Positions 9,133 to 17,328 of a stretch of 45,647 bases of DNA are shown here, piece after piece (positions within the stretch are counted from its first letter, which is position 1; every line of letters starts with the position of its first letter). A program made the position numbers and the translations under genes. The notes under the pieces were generated by a model. That model saw only the letters and a list, made by a program, of their open reading frames with translations, was not told the DNA's origin and did no database searches. This DNA is from Peteryoungia aggregata LMG 23059 (GTDB lineage: Bacteria; Pseudomonadota; Alphaproteobacteria; Rhizobiales; Rhizobiaceae). The DNA is taken from the NCBI RefSeq assembly GCF_030814435.1, contig NZ_JAUSUW010000021.1:1-45647 (forward strand), given 5' to 3'.

Positions 9133-9981
9133 TCAGCCACCGACCGGGGGGGCGCTGCGCCCCGCGCGGATGGAAATCCACAGACCGACGAGCAACATCG
9201 GCAATGAAAGCACCATCCCCATGGTGAGCCAGCCACCCGCCAGATAGCCAATCTGGACATCCGGCTCGCGGTAGAACTCGACGAAGATGCGGGCTGCCGC
9301 ATAACCGGCGACAAAGATACCCGTTATGCGGCCTGGCGTCCGCAGGGCACTGAAGGCGCGGGCGAGAAGTTGCAGGACGATCAGAAGCACGAGCCCTTCG
9401 AGGACCGCCTCGTAAAGCTGGCTCGGATGGCGGGGGAAGGGGCCACCGGTCGGGAAAGCCATGGCCCAGGGAACGTCGGCCGGGCGACCCCAGAGCTCGC
9501 CGTTGATGAAGTTGGCAATGCGGCCGAAAAACAGCCCGAGCGGCACGACGCTCGCCACGAGATCGAAGAGGCTCCAAAGACGGATCTGATGCTTGCGGGC
9601 GAAGAAGACCATGGCAAGCGTGGCGCCGACGAAGCCGCCATGGAACGACATTCCACCATTCCAGACCTCGATCGCACGCAGCGGATTGGCAGCCACGGAG
9701 GCAAAATCGTAGAAGAAGATGTAGCCAAGACGACCGCCGGCGACGACGCCGATCGCCACCCAAAGGACGAAGTCGTCGATCTGCTGGAGGGTCGCGGGTG
9801 CCTGTCCGTTCGGCCAAAGATGCGGACGTTTCAGGAGGTCGCGGGCAAGCAGCCAGCCGATGAGAATGCCCGCGACATAAGCCAGCCCATACCAATGGAC
9901 CGCCAGCGGGCCAATCGAGAAGGCGACCGGGTCGATCGCGGGAAAGGATACGGCGGCGAAAAGGTCCAGGACTGATAACAA
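9133..9981 (-). CDS. lgt: Prolipoprotein diacylglyceryl transferase
   Basis: Integral inner-membrane enzyme that moves diacylglycerol from phosphatidylglycerol to the lipobox cysteine of prolipoproteins, the first step of lipoprotein maturation. 282 residues with about seven membrane spans. The Lgt signature is present as GRIANFINGELWG (153-165), and the HGG motif follows MSF at 111-116. The best start is an unusual TTG at 9981, with only GAAAG upstream; no ATG or GTG precedes the conserved FPAIDPVAFSIGP. First gene of the lgt-methyltransferase-(pgeF-M24) cluster. Confidence 0.94.
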   Translation of the reverse strand: MLSVLDLFAAVSFPAIDPVAFSIGPLAVHWYGLAYVAGILIGWLLARDLLKRPHLWPNGQAPATLQQIDDFVLWVAIGVVAGGRLGYIFFYDFASVAANPLRAIEVWNGGMSFHGGFVGATLAMVFFARKHQIRLWSLFDLVASVVPLGLFFGRIANFINGELWGRPADVPWAMAFPTGGPFPRHPSQLYEAVLEGLVLLIVLQLLARAFSALRTPGRITGIFVAGYAAARIFVEFYREPDVQIGYLAGGWLTMGMVLSLPMLLVGLWISIRAGRSAPPVGG

Positions 9982-10169
9982 TGGAGTACTTTCGTTGATG
10001 CTGCTGGAAAATGGCGTTGCGAATTGGCACGGTCAAGATGAAATCGAGGTCGCTGCGACACCGTCAACGACCTTTATCTGTCCTTCCCGTCTTGCGTGTC
10101 GGCCCTTCTGGTCCTACCTCATCCCCAAGGATACTTTCCCGTCCGCAGCCTGCATGAGAGGAGCTTTCC

Positions 10170-10430
10170 ATGTCGACCGGCCCCAACCGTATTTTCGATG
10201 ATTTTGCCAAGTTGATGACGGACGCCGCCGGCGCCGCGCAAGGTGTTCGCAAGGAGATGGAAACCGCCTTCCAGGCGCAGGTCGAGCGCTGGCTGAACAG
10301 CATGGATCTCGTCAAGCGCGAAGAGTTCGATGTGGTGCGCGAATTGGCGCTGAAGGCATGTGAGGAGAACGAGGCGTTGCAGAAGCGTCTCGAGGTGCTG
10401 GAAGCCCAGATTTCCGCCAAGGCGAAGTGA
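10170..10430 (+). CDS. ubiK: UbiK-like accessory factor (BMFP domain)
   Basis: An 86-residue protein with an N-terminal helix (IFDDFAKLMTDAAG) and a C-terminal coiled coil. The segment LNSMDLVKREEFDVVRELAL (residues 43-62) is typical of the BMFP/COG2960 family. UbiK in enterobacteria binds UbiJ and helps aerobic ubiquinone synthesis; the alphaproteobacterial members are likely functional counterparts. The start has GAGGAG about 8 nt upstream. It diverges from lgt and ends in its own terminator, so it is monocistronic. Confidence 0.82.
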   Translation: MSTGPNRIFDDFAKLMTDAAGAAQGVRKEMETAFQAQVERWLNSMDLVKREEFDVVRELALKACEENEALQKRLEVLEAQISAKAK

Positions 10431-10483
10431 CCTGCCTGTCCCGTTGCGGGACAGGCTCGTGATTGATGAAAAACGATGATGAG

Positions 10484-10520
10484 GACCCATTGCCTGTGGC
10501 TTTGGGTCTTTTTGTTTTTT
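10484..10520 (+). terminator. Rho-independent terminator after the UbiK-like gene
   Basis: GACCCA-TT-GCC-TGT-GGC-TT-TGGGTC (10484-10508) forms a hairpin with a symmetric internal loop, followed by TTTTTGTTTTTT. A second hairpin without a T tract (CCTGTCCC/GGGACAGG, 10435-10455) lies right after the stop codon. Confidence 0.8.
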
Positions 10521-10872
10521 CAGCACCTTGACGGATGAAAAGCGGGGCTTGGCTGGCGAAAAAATCGCAGCTTGTGGACAGCTGCCAAAAAGCCAATCGG
10601 CAGAGTCGCTTATGGGGTGATGCAAAGGCGATTCCCGAAGCTCCATCCACAGGCAGCTGACGCAAATGTGGCGAAGGGGGCTGGTGCTGGCTCCTGACGA
10701 TTATACACTGATTTTCAACGATGATTCTGAGCAGGGGCCGCGTAAGTTTCGGGCAGGGTGCGTGTTCTATCCTGGGGTCCTTCGGAATCGTTTTCAGAGT
10801 AGTTTCCGGTTCAGGTGTCCGAGTGGCCCGGCGGTTCGCCGGGCGCCCGTATTCATTCCGGTCAAGAAGGTG
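10521..10872. other. Intergenic region, no gene recognised
   Basis: About 350 nt between the UbiK-like terminator and ybjN. It should hold the promoter of the ybjN-proC-csaA operon. I see no convincing ORF. One hairpin, GCCCGGCG-GTT-CGCCGGGC around 10829-10847, lies some 30 nt before the start and has no T tract; it would form in the 5' leader. Confidence 0.5.
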
Positions 10873-10876
10873 ATGC

Positions 10877-11377
10877 ATGAGCCTCATGGAAATCGAAGTC
10901 GAACGCCAGTCCAACCCGGTCGACATGATCGAGTTCGTCGCGGCGACCAATGACTGGTCGTTCGAGCGTTCGGGTGAAGACGAAATCGCAATGACCGTCG
11001 AGGGGCGCTGGGCCGACTATCATGTTTCCTTCTCCTGGATGGAGGAATTCGAGGCTCTGCATCTGGCTTCGGCCTTCGACCTGAAGATCCCGGAAAATCG
11101 ACTGAACGAGGTCATCAAGCTTCTGTCCTACGTCAATGGCCAGGTACTGATGGGCCATTTCGATCTGTGGCGGAACGAGGATGTGGTGATCTTCCGCCAG
11201 TCGCTGCTGCTTGCCGGTGGTGCCGAGCCGACGAACCGTCAGGTGGAGGTTCTGCTTTCCTCCGCCGTCGATGCCTGCGAAGCCTATTATCAGGCTTTCC
11301 AGTTCGTGGTGTGGTCCGGCATGGACGCCAAGAGCGCCATGGATGCCGTTCTCTTCGAGACGGTCGGAGAAGCCTGA
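10877..11377 (+). CDS. YbjN domain-containing protein
   Basis: A 166-residue soluble protein of the YbjN family, which in enterobacteria affects motility and stress responses; the fold is related to type III secretion chaperones and the molecular role is unresolved. Supporting segments are FVAATNDWSFERSGEDEIAM at the start of the domain, FEALHLASAFDLKIP, and GHFDLWRNEDVVIFRQ. The start at 10877 has AAGG 8 nt upstream; an ATG at 10873 is in another frame. The stop lies 2 nt before the proC start, so the pair is coupled. Confidence 0.85.
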   Translation: MSLMEIEVERQSNPVDMIEFVAATNDWSFERSGEDEIAMTVEGRWADYHVSFSWMEEFEALHLASAFDLKIPENRLNEVIKLLSYVNGQVLMGHFDLWRNEDVVIFRQSLLLAGGAEPTNRQVEVLLSSAVDACEAYYQAFQFVVWSGMDAKSAMDAVLFETVGEA

Positions 11378-11379
11378 GC

Positions 11380-12198
11380 ATGACGGATGCCGCATTCGGA
11401 CAAATCGTCCTCGTCGGGGCCGGCAATATGGGCGGCGCGATGCTGGCCGGCTGGCTGAAGAGCGGTGTGCCGGGATCGTCCGTCACGGTTCTGGATCCGG
11501 GGCCATCCGACAAGATGATGGCCATGATCACCGAGGCCGGAGCGCGGCATTCGGTTTCTGCCCCGGATGGACTGGCGGCGGATATTCTCTTCCTTGCTGT
11601 GAAGCCGCAGGTCATGGATGCGGTTCTTCCGGGACTCAAGTCTCTTGTTGGCGCACAGACGACGGTCGTCTCGGTCGCTGCGGGCAAGACCATCGCCTCA
11701 ATGGAAAGTCACCTTGGCAAGGCGGCCATGGTGCGCGCCATGCCGAACACGCCGGCCATGGTCGGTCGTGGCGTCACGGGCGCGTTTGCCAATGCGGCAG
11801 TGTCCTATGCCCAGCGTGACATCGTTCATCGTCTGCTCAAGGTGTCCGGCCCGGTCGAATGGGTCGGCAGCGAAGCGGACATCAATGCCGTGACCGCCCT
11901 TTCCGGCAGCGGCCCGGCCTATGTGTTCTATCTCGTCGAATGCATGGCGGAGGCGGGCCGCAAAGCCGGCCTGCCGGCGGACCTCGCCATGCGTCTCGCA
12001 CGAGAAACGGTCGCGGGGGCTGGTGAATTGTTGCACCAGTCCCCCGACCCGGCGTCCACTTTGCGCAAGAACGTTACCTCTCCCGGTGGCACCACGGCTG
12101 CGGCGCTTTCCGTGCTGATGGCGGATGACGGCATGCAGCCGCTGTTCGACGCTGCGATCGAGGCAGCGCGCAAGCGCGCTGAGGAACTCGCCCAGTGA
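11380..12198 (+). CDS. proC: Pyrroline-5-carboxylate reductase
   Basis: Last step of proline biosynthesis: reduces 1-pyrroline-5-carboxylate with NAD(P)H. 272 residues, normal for ProC. The Rossmann motif VGAGNMGGAM is at residues 11-20, FLAVKPQ at about 67, and the C-terminal substrate/dimer signature ALSGSGPAYVFYLVE and VTSPGGTTAAAL are intact. The open frame continues upstream through ybjN, but the ATG at 11380 fits the family. Middle gene of ybjN-proC-csaA. Confidence 0.96.
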   Translation: MTDAAFGQIVLVGAGNMGGAMLAGWLKSGVPGSSVTVLDPGPSDKMMAMITEAGARHSVSAPDGLAADILFLAVKPQVMDAVLPGLKSLVGAQTTVVSVAAGKTIASMESHLGKAAMVRAMPNTPAMVGRGVTGAFANAAVSYAQRDIVHRLLKVSGPVEWVGSEADINAVTALSGSGPAYVFYLVECMAEAGRKAGLPADLAMRLARETVAGAGELLHQSPDPASTLRKNVTSPGGTTAAALSVLMADDGMQPLFDAAIEAARKRAEELAQ

Positions 12199-12539
12199 GC
12201 GGAACGGAGATCACCTTCGCCGACTTCGAGAAGGTCGACATTCGCGTCGGCACGATCGTCGAGGTCGAGAGCTTTCCGGAAGCGCGCAAGCCTGCCTTCA
12301 AGCTGAAGATCGATTTCGGTCCCGAGATCGGCATCAAGAAGTCATCGGCACAGATCACCGTGCATTATACGCCGGAGACGCTGGTTGGACGGCAGGTGCT
12401 GGGGGTCGTCAACTTCCCGCCGCGCCAGATCGGTCCCTTCAGGTCCGAAGTGCTGACCCTCGGATTCGAAGACCCAAATGGGGCGATCGTGTTGGCGGCC
12501 GTCGAGCAGCCGGTGCCTGATGGCCAGAAGTTGAAGTGA
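12195..12539 (+). CDS. csaA: CsaA-like tRNA-binding domain protein
   Basis: A 114-residue OB-fold protein of the EMAP/Trbp111 family related to Bacillus CsaA, a homodimeric tRNA-binding protein reported to have export chaperone activity. Diagnostic segments are FEKVDIRVGTIVEVE, KIDFGPEIGIKKSSAQIT, VVNFPPRQIGPFRSEVL and the closing DGQKLK. It starts at a GTG whose GTGA overlaps the proC stop, with GAGGAA 8 nt upstream, showing translational coupling. Confidence 0.88.
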   Translation: MSGTEITFADFEKVDIRVGTIVEVESFPEARKPAFKLKIDFGPEIGIKKSSAQITVHYTPETLVGRQVLGVVNFPPRQIGPFRSEVLTLGFEDPNGAIVLAAVEQPVPDGQKLK

Positions 12540-12544
12540 TGATC

Positions 12545-12563
12545 GGGGCCTTCGGGCCCCTTT
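12545..12563 (+). terminator. Terminator of the ybjN-proC-csaA operon
   Basis: GGGGCC-TTCG-GGCCCC with a stable UUCG tetraloop, 5 nt after the csaA stop. The T tail is short (TTT), so termination may be partial. Confidence 0.65.
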
Positions 12564-12581
12564 CCAGTCATGGGCGGATTT

Positions 12582-13964
12582 TCAGACCGGGACGCGGATC
12601 ACCGCGCGCAGGCCTCCCAGCGGGCTGTCTTCCAGTGTTACGTTCCCGCCATGGCTGCGGGCGATGTCGCGGGCGATGGCGAGGCCAAGACCGGTGCCCG
12701 AGGCATCGAGATTGCGGGCCTCGTCCAGGCGATAGAAGGGTTTGAAAACATCGTCACGAGACTCCTTCGGAATGCCCGGGCCGTCGTCATCGAAGATGAT
12801 CACCAGCCATTTCGCCGTGTGGCGGGCATCGATCTCGAGCCGACCGGCATATCGGCGGGCGTTTGAGGCGAGATTGGTGATGAGCCGCGTAAAGGCGTTG
12901 GGGCGGACATAGACCAGAGGGTCGCCGTCCAGCTTCCAGGTGATGCTGCGGTCGTGCAGGGCGAAATCGCCGGCAATACGCTCGAAGAGCTCTTCGAGGT
13001 CGAGTTTTCCGACGTCTTCCTCGACCTCGCCCTTGGCAAAATCCAGATAGCCTTCGAGCATGCTCTGCATGTCGTCGATATCCTGGTTGAGGCTGTCGAT
13101 CTCCGGCCCGTCGCCAGCGAGCGCCAGTTGCAGGCGGAAGCGGGTCAGGATCGTTCGCAGGTCGTGGCTGACACCGGCGAGCATTGCCGTCCTCTGTTCC
13201 ATCTGACGCTCGATGCGCTCGCGCATGAGGATGAAGGCGAGGCCGGCGCGGCGTACCTCATCGGCTCCGCGCGGGGAGAACCCTTCCGGAGGACGCTGGC
13301 CCTTGCCGAAGCTTTCGGCGGCATTGGCAAGGGCAAGGATCGGTCGGATCTGGCCCCTCAGGAACAGGATCGAGATGACGATCAATACCAGGGCGGTCGA
13401 CACCATCCAGACCAGGAAGATGTGGGTGTTGGAGGCATAGGCCGAATTGCGGGGCGCGAAGATGCGTAGCGTCTGATCGTCGAGGACGATCCGGATCTCG
13501 ACCAGGCGGGAGGTGCCGACCGTATCGATCCAGAACGGGCGGCGGATCTGCTCAGCAATCTCGTCGGAGAGGATCTGATCAAGGATCGAGAAGAAGGGTC
13601 TGGGGCGGGGCGAAGGGAGTTCGGTCCCTGGTTCGAGCGAGACCATCAGGTTCAAGCGGCTCGCGGCGACGCCGACGATATTGGCGAAGTCTTCTTCGCC
13701 CGGATAGTGTTCCAGAAGCTCGATGACCGCAGCGATGTCTCGCGTGACGGCTTCGGAGAGGCGTTCGGTCACCAGTTGCCAATGCCGCTCCATGAAGACG
13801 AAGGCGACGACGGTCTGCAGGATCAGCATCGGCAGGAGGATGATGAGCAGCGAGCGCGCATACAGACCCGTCGGCAGGCGGTGGCGCAGCCAGCGCAACA
13901 GGCCCCTGAGGCCGGTCGCCGGGCTGCGGTCCTGATCCCGGCGGATCTGATCGAACAGCGTCAT
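12582..13964 (-). CDS. EnvZ-type sensor histidine kinase
   Basis: A 460-residue inner-membrane kinase that is the likely partner of the adjacent OmpR-type regulator. TM1 about 37-58, a periplasmic sensor about 60-180, TM2 181-203, HAMP 204-257, phosphoacceptor His267 in GVSHDLRTILTRF, N-box NLASNARRYA (364-373), G1 DDDGPGIP (392-399) and G2 GTGLGLAI (423-430). The H-box carries Ile where EnvZ has Pro (HDLRTPLTR), a position linked to phosphatase activity in EnvZ. The ATG at 13964 lies 45 nt after the regulator stop, with AGGAC close upstream. Third gene of the MarR-regulator-kinase operon. Confidence 0.92.
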   Translation of the reverse strand: MTLFDQIRRDQDRSPATGLRGLLRWLRHRLPTGLYARSLLIILLPMLILQTVVAFVFMERHWQLVTERLSEAVTRDIAAVIELLEHYPGEEDFANIVGVAASRLNLMVSLEPGTELPSPRPRPFFSILDQILSDEIAEQIRRPFWIDTVGTSRLVEIRIVLDDQTLRIFAPRNSAYASNTHIFLVWMVSTALVLIVISILFLRGQIRPILALANAAESFGKGQRPPEGFSPRGADEVRRAGLAFILMRERIERQMEQRTAMLAGVSHDLRTILTRFRLQLALAGDGPEIDSLNQDIDDMQSMLEGYLDFAKGEVEEDVGKLDLEELFERIAGDFALHDRSITWKLDGDPLVYVRPNAFTRLITNLASNARRYAGRLEIDARHTAKWLVIIFDDDGPGIPKESRDDVFKPFYRLDEARNLDASGTGLGLAIARDIARSHGGNVTLEDSPLGGLRAVIRVPV

Positions 13965-14009
13965 GTCCTGTCACTTTCTTCAACGCGGGACGCGTCGTTA
14001 CCGAAGGCC

Positions 14010-14711
14010 TCAATCCATGCTGAGGCGATAGCCGATACCGCGCACCGTCTGCAGCCAGACAGGGTTTGCCGGGTCATCCTCGATCTTGCGGCGGAGCCGG
14101 TTGATCTGCACGTCGATCGTGCGTTCGCCAACCTCCGCGTCGTTGCCGACCAGTTCGTGTCGCGGAATGGTGTCGCCGGCGCGGGTGGCGAAAAGATACA
14201 TGATGTCCTGCTCCCGGTCTGTCAGGCGGATAGTCTCCGCACCCTTGCGCAATTCCTTGCGCAGAACCGAGAAGGTGTAGGGGCCGAACATCACCTGCTC
14301 GATCTTCGGCGCGTCCGGGTTCATGTTGCGTTTCAGGATGTTGTTGATGCGCAACACCAGTTCGCGCGGGTCGAAGGGTTTGGCGAGGTAGTCGTCGGCA
14401 CCGGCCTCCAGGCCTGCAATGCGGCTGTCGGCTTCGGAGCGCGCCGTGAGCAGGATGATCGGCACCTTCTTTTCGTCGGAGAGGCTCTGGGTGAGCGAGA
14501 GCCCGGATTCACCGGGCATCATCACGTCGAGGACAAGCAGGTCGAAATTCAGGCCGCGCAGCTTGCGACGGGCGTCGGCGGCGTCGGCGGCGACGGTGAC
14601 CCTGAAGCCCTTTTCGGTCAGGAAACGGTGCAGCAGCTCGCGGATGCGGGTGTCATCGTCGACCACGAGGAGGTGCGGCGCATCATCGGTGAGGGCGATC
14701 TTCTTCGACAC
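14010..14711 (-). CDS. OmpR-family response regulator (PetR-like)
   Basis: A 233-residue two-component regulator. The receiver domain (12-128) has acidic residues at 18-20, phosphoacceptor Asp62 in LLVLDVMMPG, Thr89 and Lys111. The winged-helix DNA-binding domain spans about 138-230 and ends TVRGIGYRLSMD. The order MarR-type protein then OmpR-type regulator matches petP-petR of Rhodobacter capsulatus, so PetR-like is a fair label, although targets in rhizobia are not known to me. The start is a GTG separated by one base from the MarR stop (TGACGTG), which implies coupling. Confidence 0.93.
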   Translation of the reverse strand: MSKKIALTDDAPHLLVVDDDTRIRELLHRFLTEKGFRVTVAADAADARRKLRGLNFDLLVLDVMMPGESGLSLTQSLSDEKKVPIILLTARSEADSRIAGLEAGADDYLAKPFDPRELVLRINNILKRNMNPDAPKIEQVMFGPYTFSVLRKELRKGAETIRLTDREQDIMYLFATRAGDTIPRHELVGNDAEVGERTIDVQINRLRRKIEDDPANPVWLQTVRGIGYRLSMD

Positions 14712-14712
14712 G

Positions 14713-15237
14713 TCAGTCGGCTCCTTCCGTCTCGTGGGGGGCTGCCACGGTCTGCTTCTGCATGCCTTCGAGGAAGCGGCGCACCGTGGCGCGCTCGTCC
14801 GCAGTCATCCCCTCCATCGCGTGGGCGATGCGGCGGGACTGGGGGTCGGAGAGGGCAAGCGAAAGTTCCCGGCCGGCGAGCGTGGGGTAGAGGCGACGTT
14901 GACGGCGGTCGGCGGGACCGGCCATCTGGCGGATATATCCGCTGTCGATCAGTTCTTTCAGAACGCGGGCGAGGCTCTGTTTGGTGATCTGAAGGATGCC
15001 GAGAAGATCGGCGACTGTCATGCCAGGCCGGCGACTGACAAAATGGACGACGCGGTGATGGGCGCGGCCATAGCCGAGCTTGGCGAGGATGGCGTCGGGA
15101 TCGGAAACGAAATCACGATAGGCGAAGAAGAGGCTCTCGATGGTTTCGAAGTCGATCGACTTGTCATCGACCACCGGCAGGTCCGGCAGGATTTTCTTGG
15201 CAGTCTTCGTCGCAGACTGTCGGGCCACGCTCGTCAT
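14713..15237 (-). CDS. MarR-family transcriptional regulator (PetP-like)
   Basis: A 174-residue MarR-type winged-helix protein. The DNA-binding part runs from MTVADLLGILQITKQSLARVLKEL to the wing GPADRRQRRLYPT. Start chosen at 15237, where GGAGG lies 6 nt upstream; the ATG at 15255 lies upstream of that site and is rejected. First gene of the three-gene regulatory operon, in the same order as petP-petR. It may autoregulate, as many MarR proteins do, but I see no clear palindrome in the upstream region. Confidence 0.9.
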   Translation of the reverse strand: MTSVARQSATKTAKKILPDLPVVDDKSIDFETIESLFFAYRDFVSDPDAILAKLGYGRAHHRVVHFVSRRPGMTVADLLGILQITKQSLARVLKELIDSGYIRQMAGPADRRQRRLYPTLAGRELSLALSDPQSRRIAHAMEGMTADERATVRRFLEGMQKQTVAAPHETEGAD

Positions 15238-15544
15238 TCCTTTCCTCCGGCGCAAGCAAGCGTCACACTTGCCATCGCCGGTTCATCCACTCATCGCTCA
15301 GGGCCGATGCTTCCCCCGCGACCGCCCCGGTTACGGTCAGCCGTCCATCCTCGCCTCAGTGGCGGGTGATGCCGGCGAAACTATGCGCAAGTGTAGCAGA
15401 TTTCCAACAAATTTACGCAGATCGCACAGCTTAGGCTTTCGTCGGAAACCTCTCGCCGCGGCGCTCGTTCCCCCTCTGCTGATCAACACAAGCCCCGGAC
15501 AAGCCACTTCGGTGAGGCTCAGCGAAGGAGAGAGGATTCGTGCC
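15238..15544. other. Divergent intergenic region
   Basis: About 300 nt between the minus-strand MarR gene and the plus-strand small membrane ORF. It must contain the MarR operon promoter. No ORF, terminator or strong palindrome stands out. Confidence 0.4.
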
Positions 15545-15709
15545 ATGACGGACCGCGATTGTACCGCCCATATTGCTGAGACTTCGAGCCTTCGCCCGGT
15601 CGTCATACTGGTGTTTACGGCCAAGATGATGGTTGCGGGTTTCCTGGTCGCGCAGGCCTCGCTGTTTCCGGCTTCCCCTGTCTCCCAGGTCTACGGTCTG
15701 CCCCGCTGA
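15545..15709 (+). CDS. Candidate 54-residue membrane protein
   Basis: Small ORF whose ATG at 15545 is preceded by the purine-rich AAGGAGAGAGGA with about 8 nt spacing, a good ribosome binding site. The product has a polar N-terminus, one hydrophobic segment (about PVVILVFTAKMMVAGFLVAQ) and a short polar tail. I recognise no family. It lies about 90 nt upstream of the GloC-like gene on the same strand and could be co-transcribed with it. Support rests on the ribosome binding site and the membrane segment only. Confidence 0.45.
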   Translation: MTDRDCTAHIAETSSLRPVVILVFTAKMMVAGFLVAQASLFPASPVSQVYGLPR

Positions 15710-15797
15710 TCGCTTCTCGATGGAACTGCTCCGGCTTTCCTCTGCCAATGGCGACGTGCTAAGGCGCATGTCGACCAGAGAGAAGGACAGCCAGACG

Positions 15798-16442
15798 ATG
15801 GGCCAGATTCAAGCGGGCATCATTCCCGTCACGCCTTTCCAGCAGAATTGCACAATCCTGTTTGACGACGAGACGCGCGAGGGCGTGATCATCGATCCGG
15901 GCGGCGATGTCGATGTGATCCTGCAGGTGATCGCCGAAAACGCCCTGACACTGAAGGCGATCTGGCTGACGCATGGTCATCTCGATCATGCGGGTGGGGC
16001 TGCTGAGCTCAAGGAAAAGACGGGACTTTCGATCATCGGCCCGCACAAGGACGATCTCCCGCTCCTGCAGCGGATCGAGACACAGGCGGCGACCTACGGC
16101 ATCAGCGGTTTGCGCAGCGTCCTTCCGGACCAATGGCTGGAGGACGGGGATACGGTGTCGTTCGGCGATCATGTTTTCGAGGTCTACCATTGCCCCGGTC
16201 ACGCGCCCGGCCACGTGATCTATTTCAATCGTGGCCAGAAGTTCGCCCATCTGGGCGATGTGCTTTTCAACGGTTCCGTCGGGCGGACGGACCTGCCCGG
16301 CGGCGACCACCAGACATTGATGAATTCAATCCGGGACAAGGTGCTGCCGCTGGGAGACGATGTCGGCTTCATCTGCGGGCACGGGCCCGGCAGCCGGATT
16401 GGCGAGGAGCGGCGCTCCAATCCCTTTATCCAGGGCCTATGA
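15798..16442 (+). CDS. Metallo-beta-lactamase fold hydrolase, GloC/YcbL-like
   Basis: A 214-residue hydrolase of the small glyoxalase II (YcbL/GloC) type, likely cleaving S-lactoylglutathione or a related thioester in methylglyoxal detoxification. The zinc motif THGHLDH is at 58-64; further ligands are in CPGHAPGHV, LGDVLF (Asp) and GHGPGS. The N-terminus IIPVTPFQQNC is typical. The ATG at 15798 has AAGGA about 10 nt upstream; an in-frame ATG at 15768 would add ten residues that relatives lack. A bidirectional terminator follows directly. Confidence 0.9.
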   Translation: MGQIQAGIIPVTPFQQNCTILFDDETREGVIIDPGGDVDVILQVIAENALTLKAIWLTHGHLDHAGGAAELKEKTGLSIIGPHKDDLPLLQRIETQAATYGISGLRSVLPDQWLEDGDTVSFGDHVFEVYHCPGHAPGHVIYFNRGQKFAHLGDVLFNGSVGRTDLPGGDHQTLMNSIRDKVLPLGDDVGFICGHGPGSRIGEERRSNPFIQGL

Positions 16443-16447
16443 ACGAT

Positions 16448-16474
16448 AAAAGCGCCGGGAGACCGGCGCTTTTT
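16448..16474. terminator. Bidirectional terminator between the GloC-like and BA14K genes
   Basis: AAAAGCGCCGG-GAGA-CCGGCGCTTTTT is a perfect inverted repeat with A and T tracts on both sides. It serves the convergent genes ending at 16442 (plus) and 16502 (minus). Confidence 0.9.
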
Positions 16475-16501
16475 CAGTTTCGGCTCGGGCGGCAGCCTGG
16501 C

Positions 16502-16957
16502 TCAGCCGGCGGTGCAGAAATGGGTGCGGCCGTCGTAGCCGACAAAGGTGCCGGTGCGCGGATTGAAGCTGCGGTAGCGCTGCGAGCAATAGTCGTGCCA
16601 TGCGCCGGTCCAGGGCTCGATGCCATAGGACTGGTAGACCGGGCGCGGCTGCTGGTAAACGGGGCGCGGGCGATAGGTGTTGCGCGGCGGCGGCGGCGGA
16701 TAGTCGTCGACATAGTAGCCAGGCTCGTCATAGACGGACACCGGCCGATCAATGTAGACGCGCCGCTGCGGCGGGGGGCTTGCGAGTGCGGTGCCGACGA
16801 TGACGCCGGTTGCAAGGCCGATCACGCCAAGTGCCAGAGCGTCGTCGCTACGGTGCTGCCGGTAGTAGCGGTCACCGGCCTCGGCCTGCGTTGCAGCGGC
16901 GATCGGCGTCAGTGTGACTGCGGCCGCGAGAAGAGCGTGTTGCGCGAATTTCATCAT
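16502..16957 (-). CDS. BA14K family secreted protein
   Basis: About 151 residues. A Sec signal peptide (MMKFAQHALLAAAVTLTP, predicted cleavage after AEA) leads into a glycine-rich hydrophobic stretch ALGVIGLATGVIVGTAL, a proline/tyrosine-rich middle (PPPPP, PRPVYQQPRPVYQ) and the C-terminal BA14K signature WHDYCSQRYRSFNPRTGTF with GRTHFC. The family is named for a Brucella 14-kDa immunoreactive protein with lectin-like activity. Two adjacent ATGs at 16957 and 16954 follow GAGGA at good spacing; the ATG at 16987 has none. Confidence 0.85.
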   Translation of the reverse strand: MMKFAQHALLAAAVTLTPIAAATQAEAGDRYYRQHRSDDALALGVIGLATGVIVGTALASPPPQRRVYIDRPVSVYDEPGYYVDDYPPPPPRNTYRPRPVYQQPRPVYQSYGIEPWTGAWHDYCSQRYRSFNPRTGTFVGYDGRTHFCTAG

Positions 16958-17061
16958 GACGTCGATCCTCAGTCTTGCGGAATTCATGAGCCGGTGCTGG
17001 CTGTTCGGGCCACCGGTGATGATTGCAATCTAGAAGATGGCGCCTGAACACAGGCTGAACG

Positions 17062-17085
17062 AAAAAACCCGGCAAAAATGCCGGG
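17062..17085 (-). terminator. Terminator of the cold-shock gene
   Basis: CCCGGC-AAAAAT-GCCGGG (17068-17085). On the minus strand it is followed by six T residues (17062-17067), 28 nt after the cold-shock gene stop. Confidence 0.88.
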
Positions 17086-17112
17086 CCGCAATTCGTAGAA
17101 AGCCGGTTGAAA

Positions 17113-17328
17113 TCAGCCGGAAATCTGCAGGTTTACGGCCTTAGGGCCCTTGCCACGGCGATCGGGTTCGGTGTCGAAGCTGACCTTCTGGTTTTCGGTC
17201 AGGCCCGACAGGCCCGATGCCTGAACGGCGGAGATGTGGACGAAGATGTCCGCGCCGCCGTTGTCGGGCTTGATGAAGCCAAAGCCCTTGTCGGTATTGA
17301 AGAATTTTACAGTGCCAGTCTCGGCCAT
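17113..17328 (-). CDS. cspA: Cold-shock domain protein
   Basis: A 71-residue CspA-type RNA chaperone that binds single-stranded nucleic acid. RNP1 KGFGFIKPD and RNP2 DIFVHIS are intact, and the protein ends KAVNLQISG. The ATG at 17328 has AAGGA about 9 nt upstream. Genes of this type often have long structured 5' leaders; the upstream 540 nt has no other gene, which fits. Whether this copy is cold-inducible cannot be read from sequence. Confidence 0.95.
   Translation of the reverse strand: MAETGTVKFFNTDKGFGFIKPDNGGADIFVHISAVQASGLSGLTENQKVSFDTEPDRRGKGPKAVNLQISG

Noticed and set aside
8124..9227. Long plus-strand frame opposite the methyltransferase and lgt
   Set aside because: Antisense shadow; the minus-strand genes have clear motifs and ribosome binding sites.
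10828..10847. GCCCGGCG/CGCCGGGC hairpin as a terminator before ybjN
   Set aside because: No T tract on either strand and no gene ends nearby.
15140..15544. N-terminal extension of the small membrane ORF
   Set aside because: The open frame upstream crosses the MarR gene and its promoter and has no start signal; only the part from the ATG at 15545 has a ribosome binding site.
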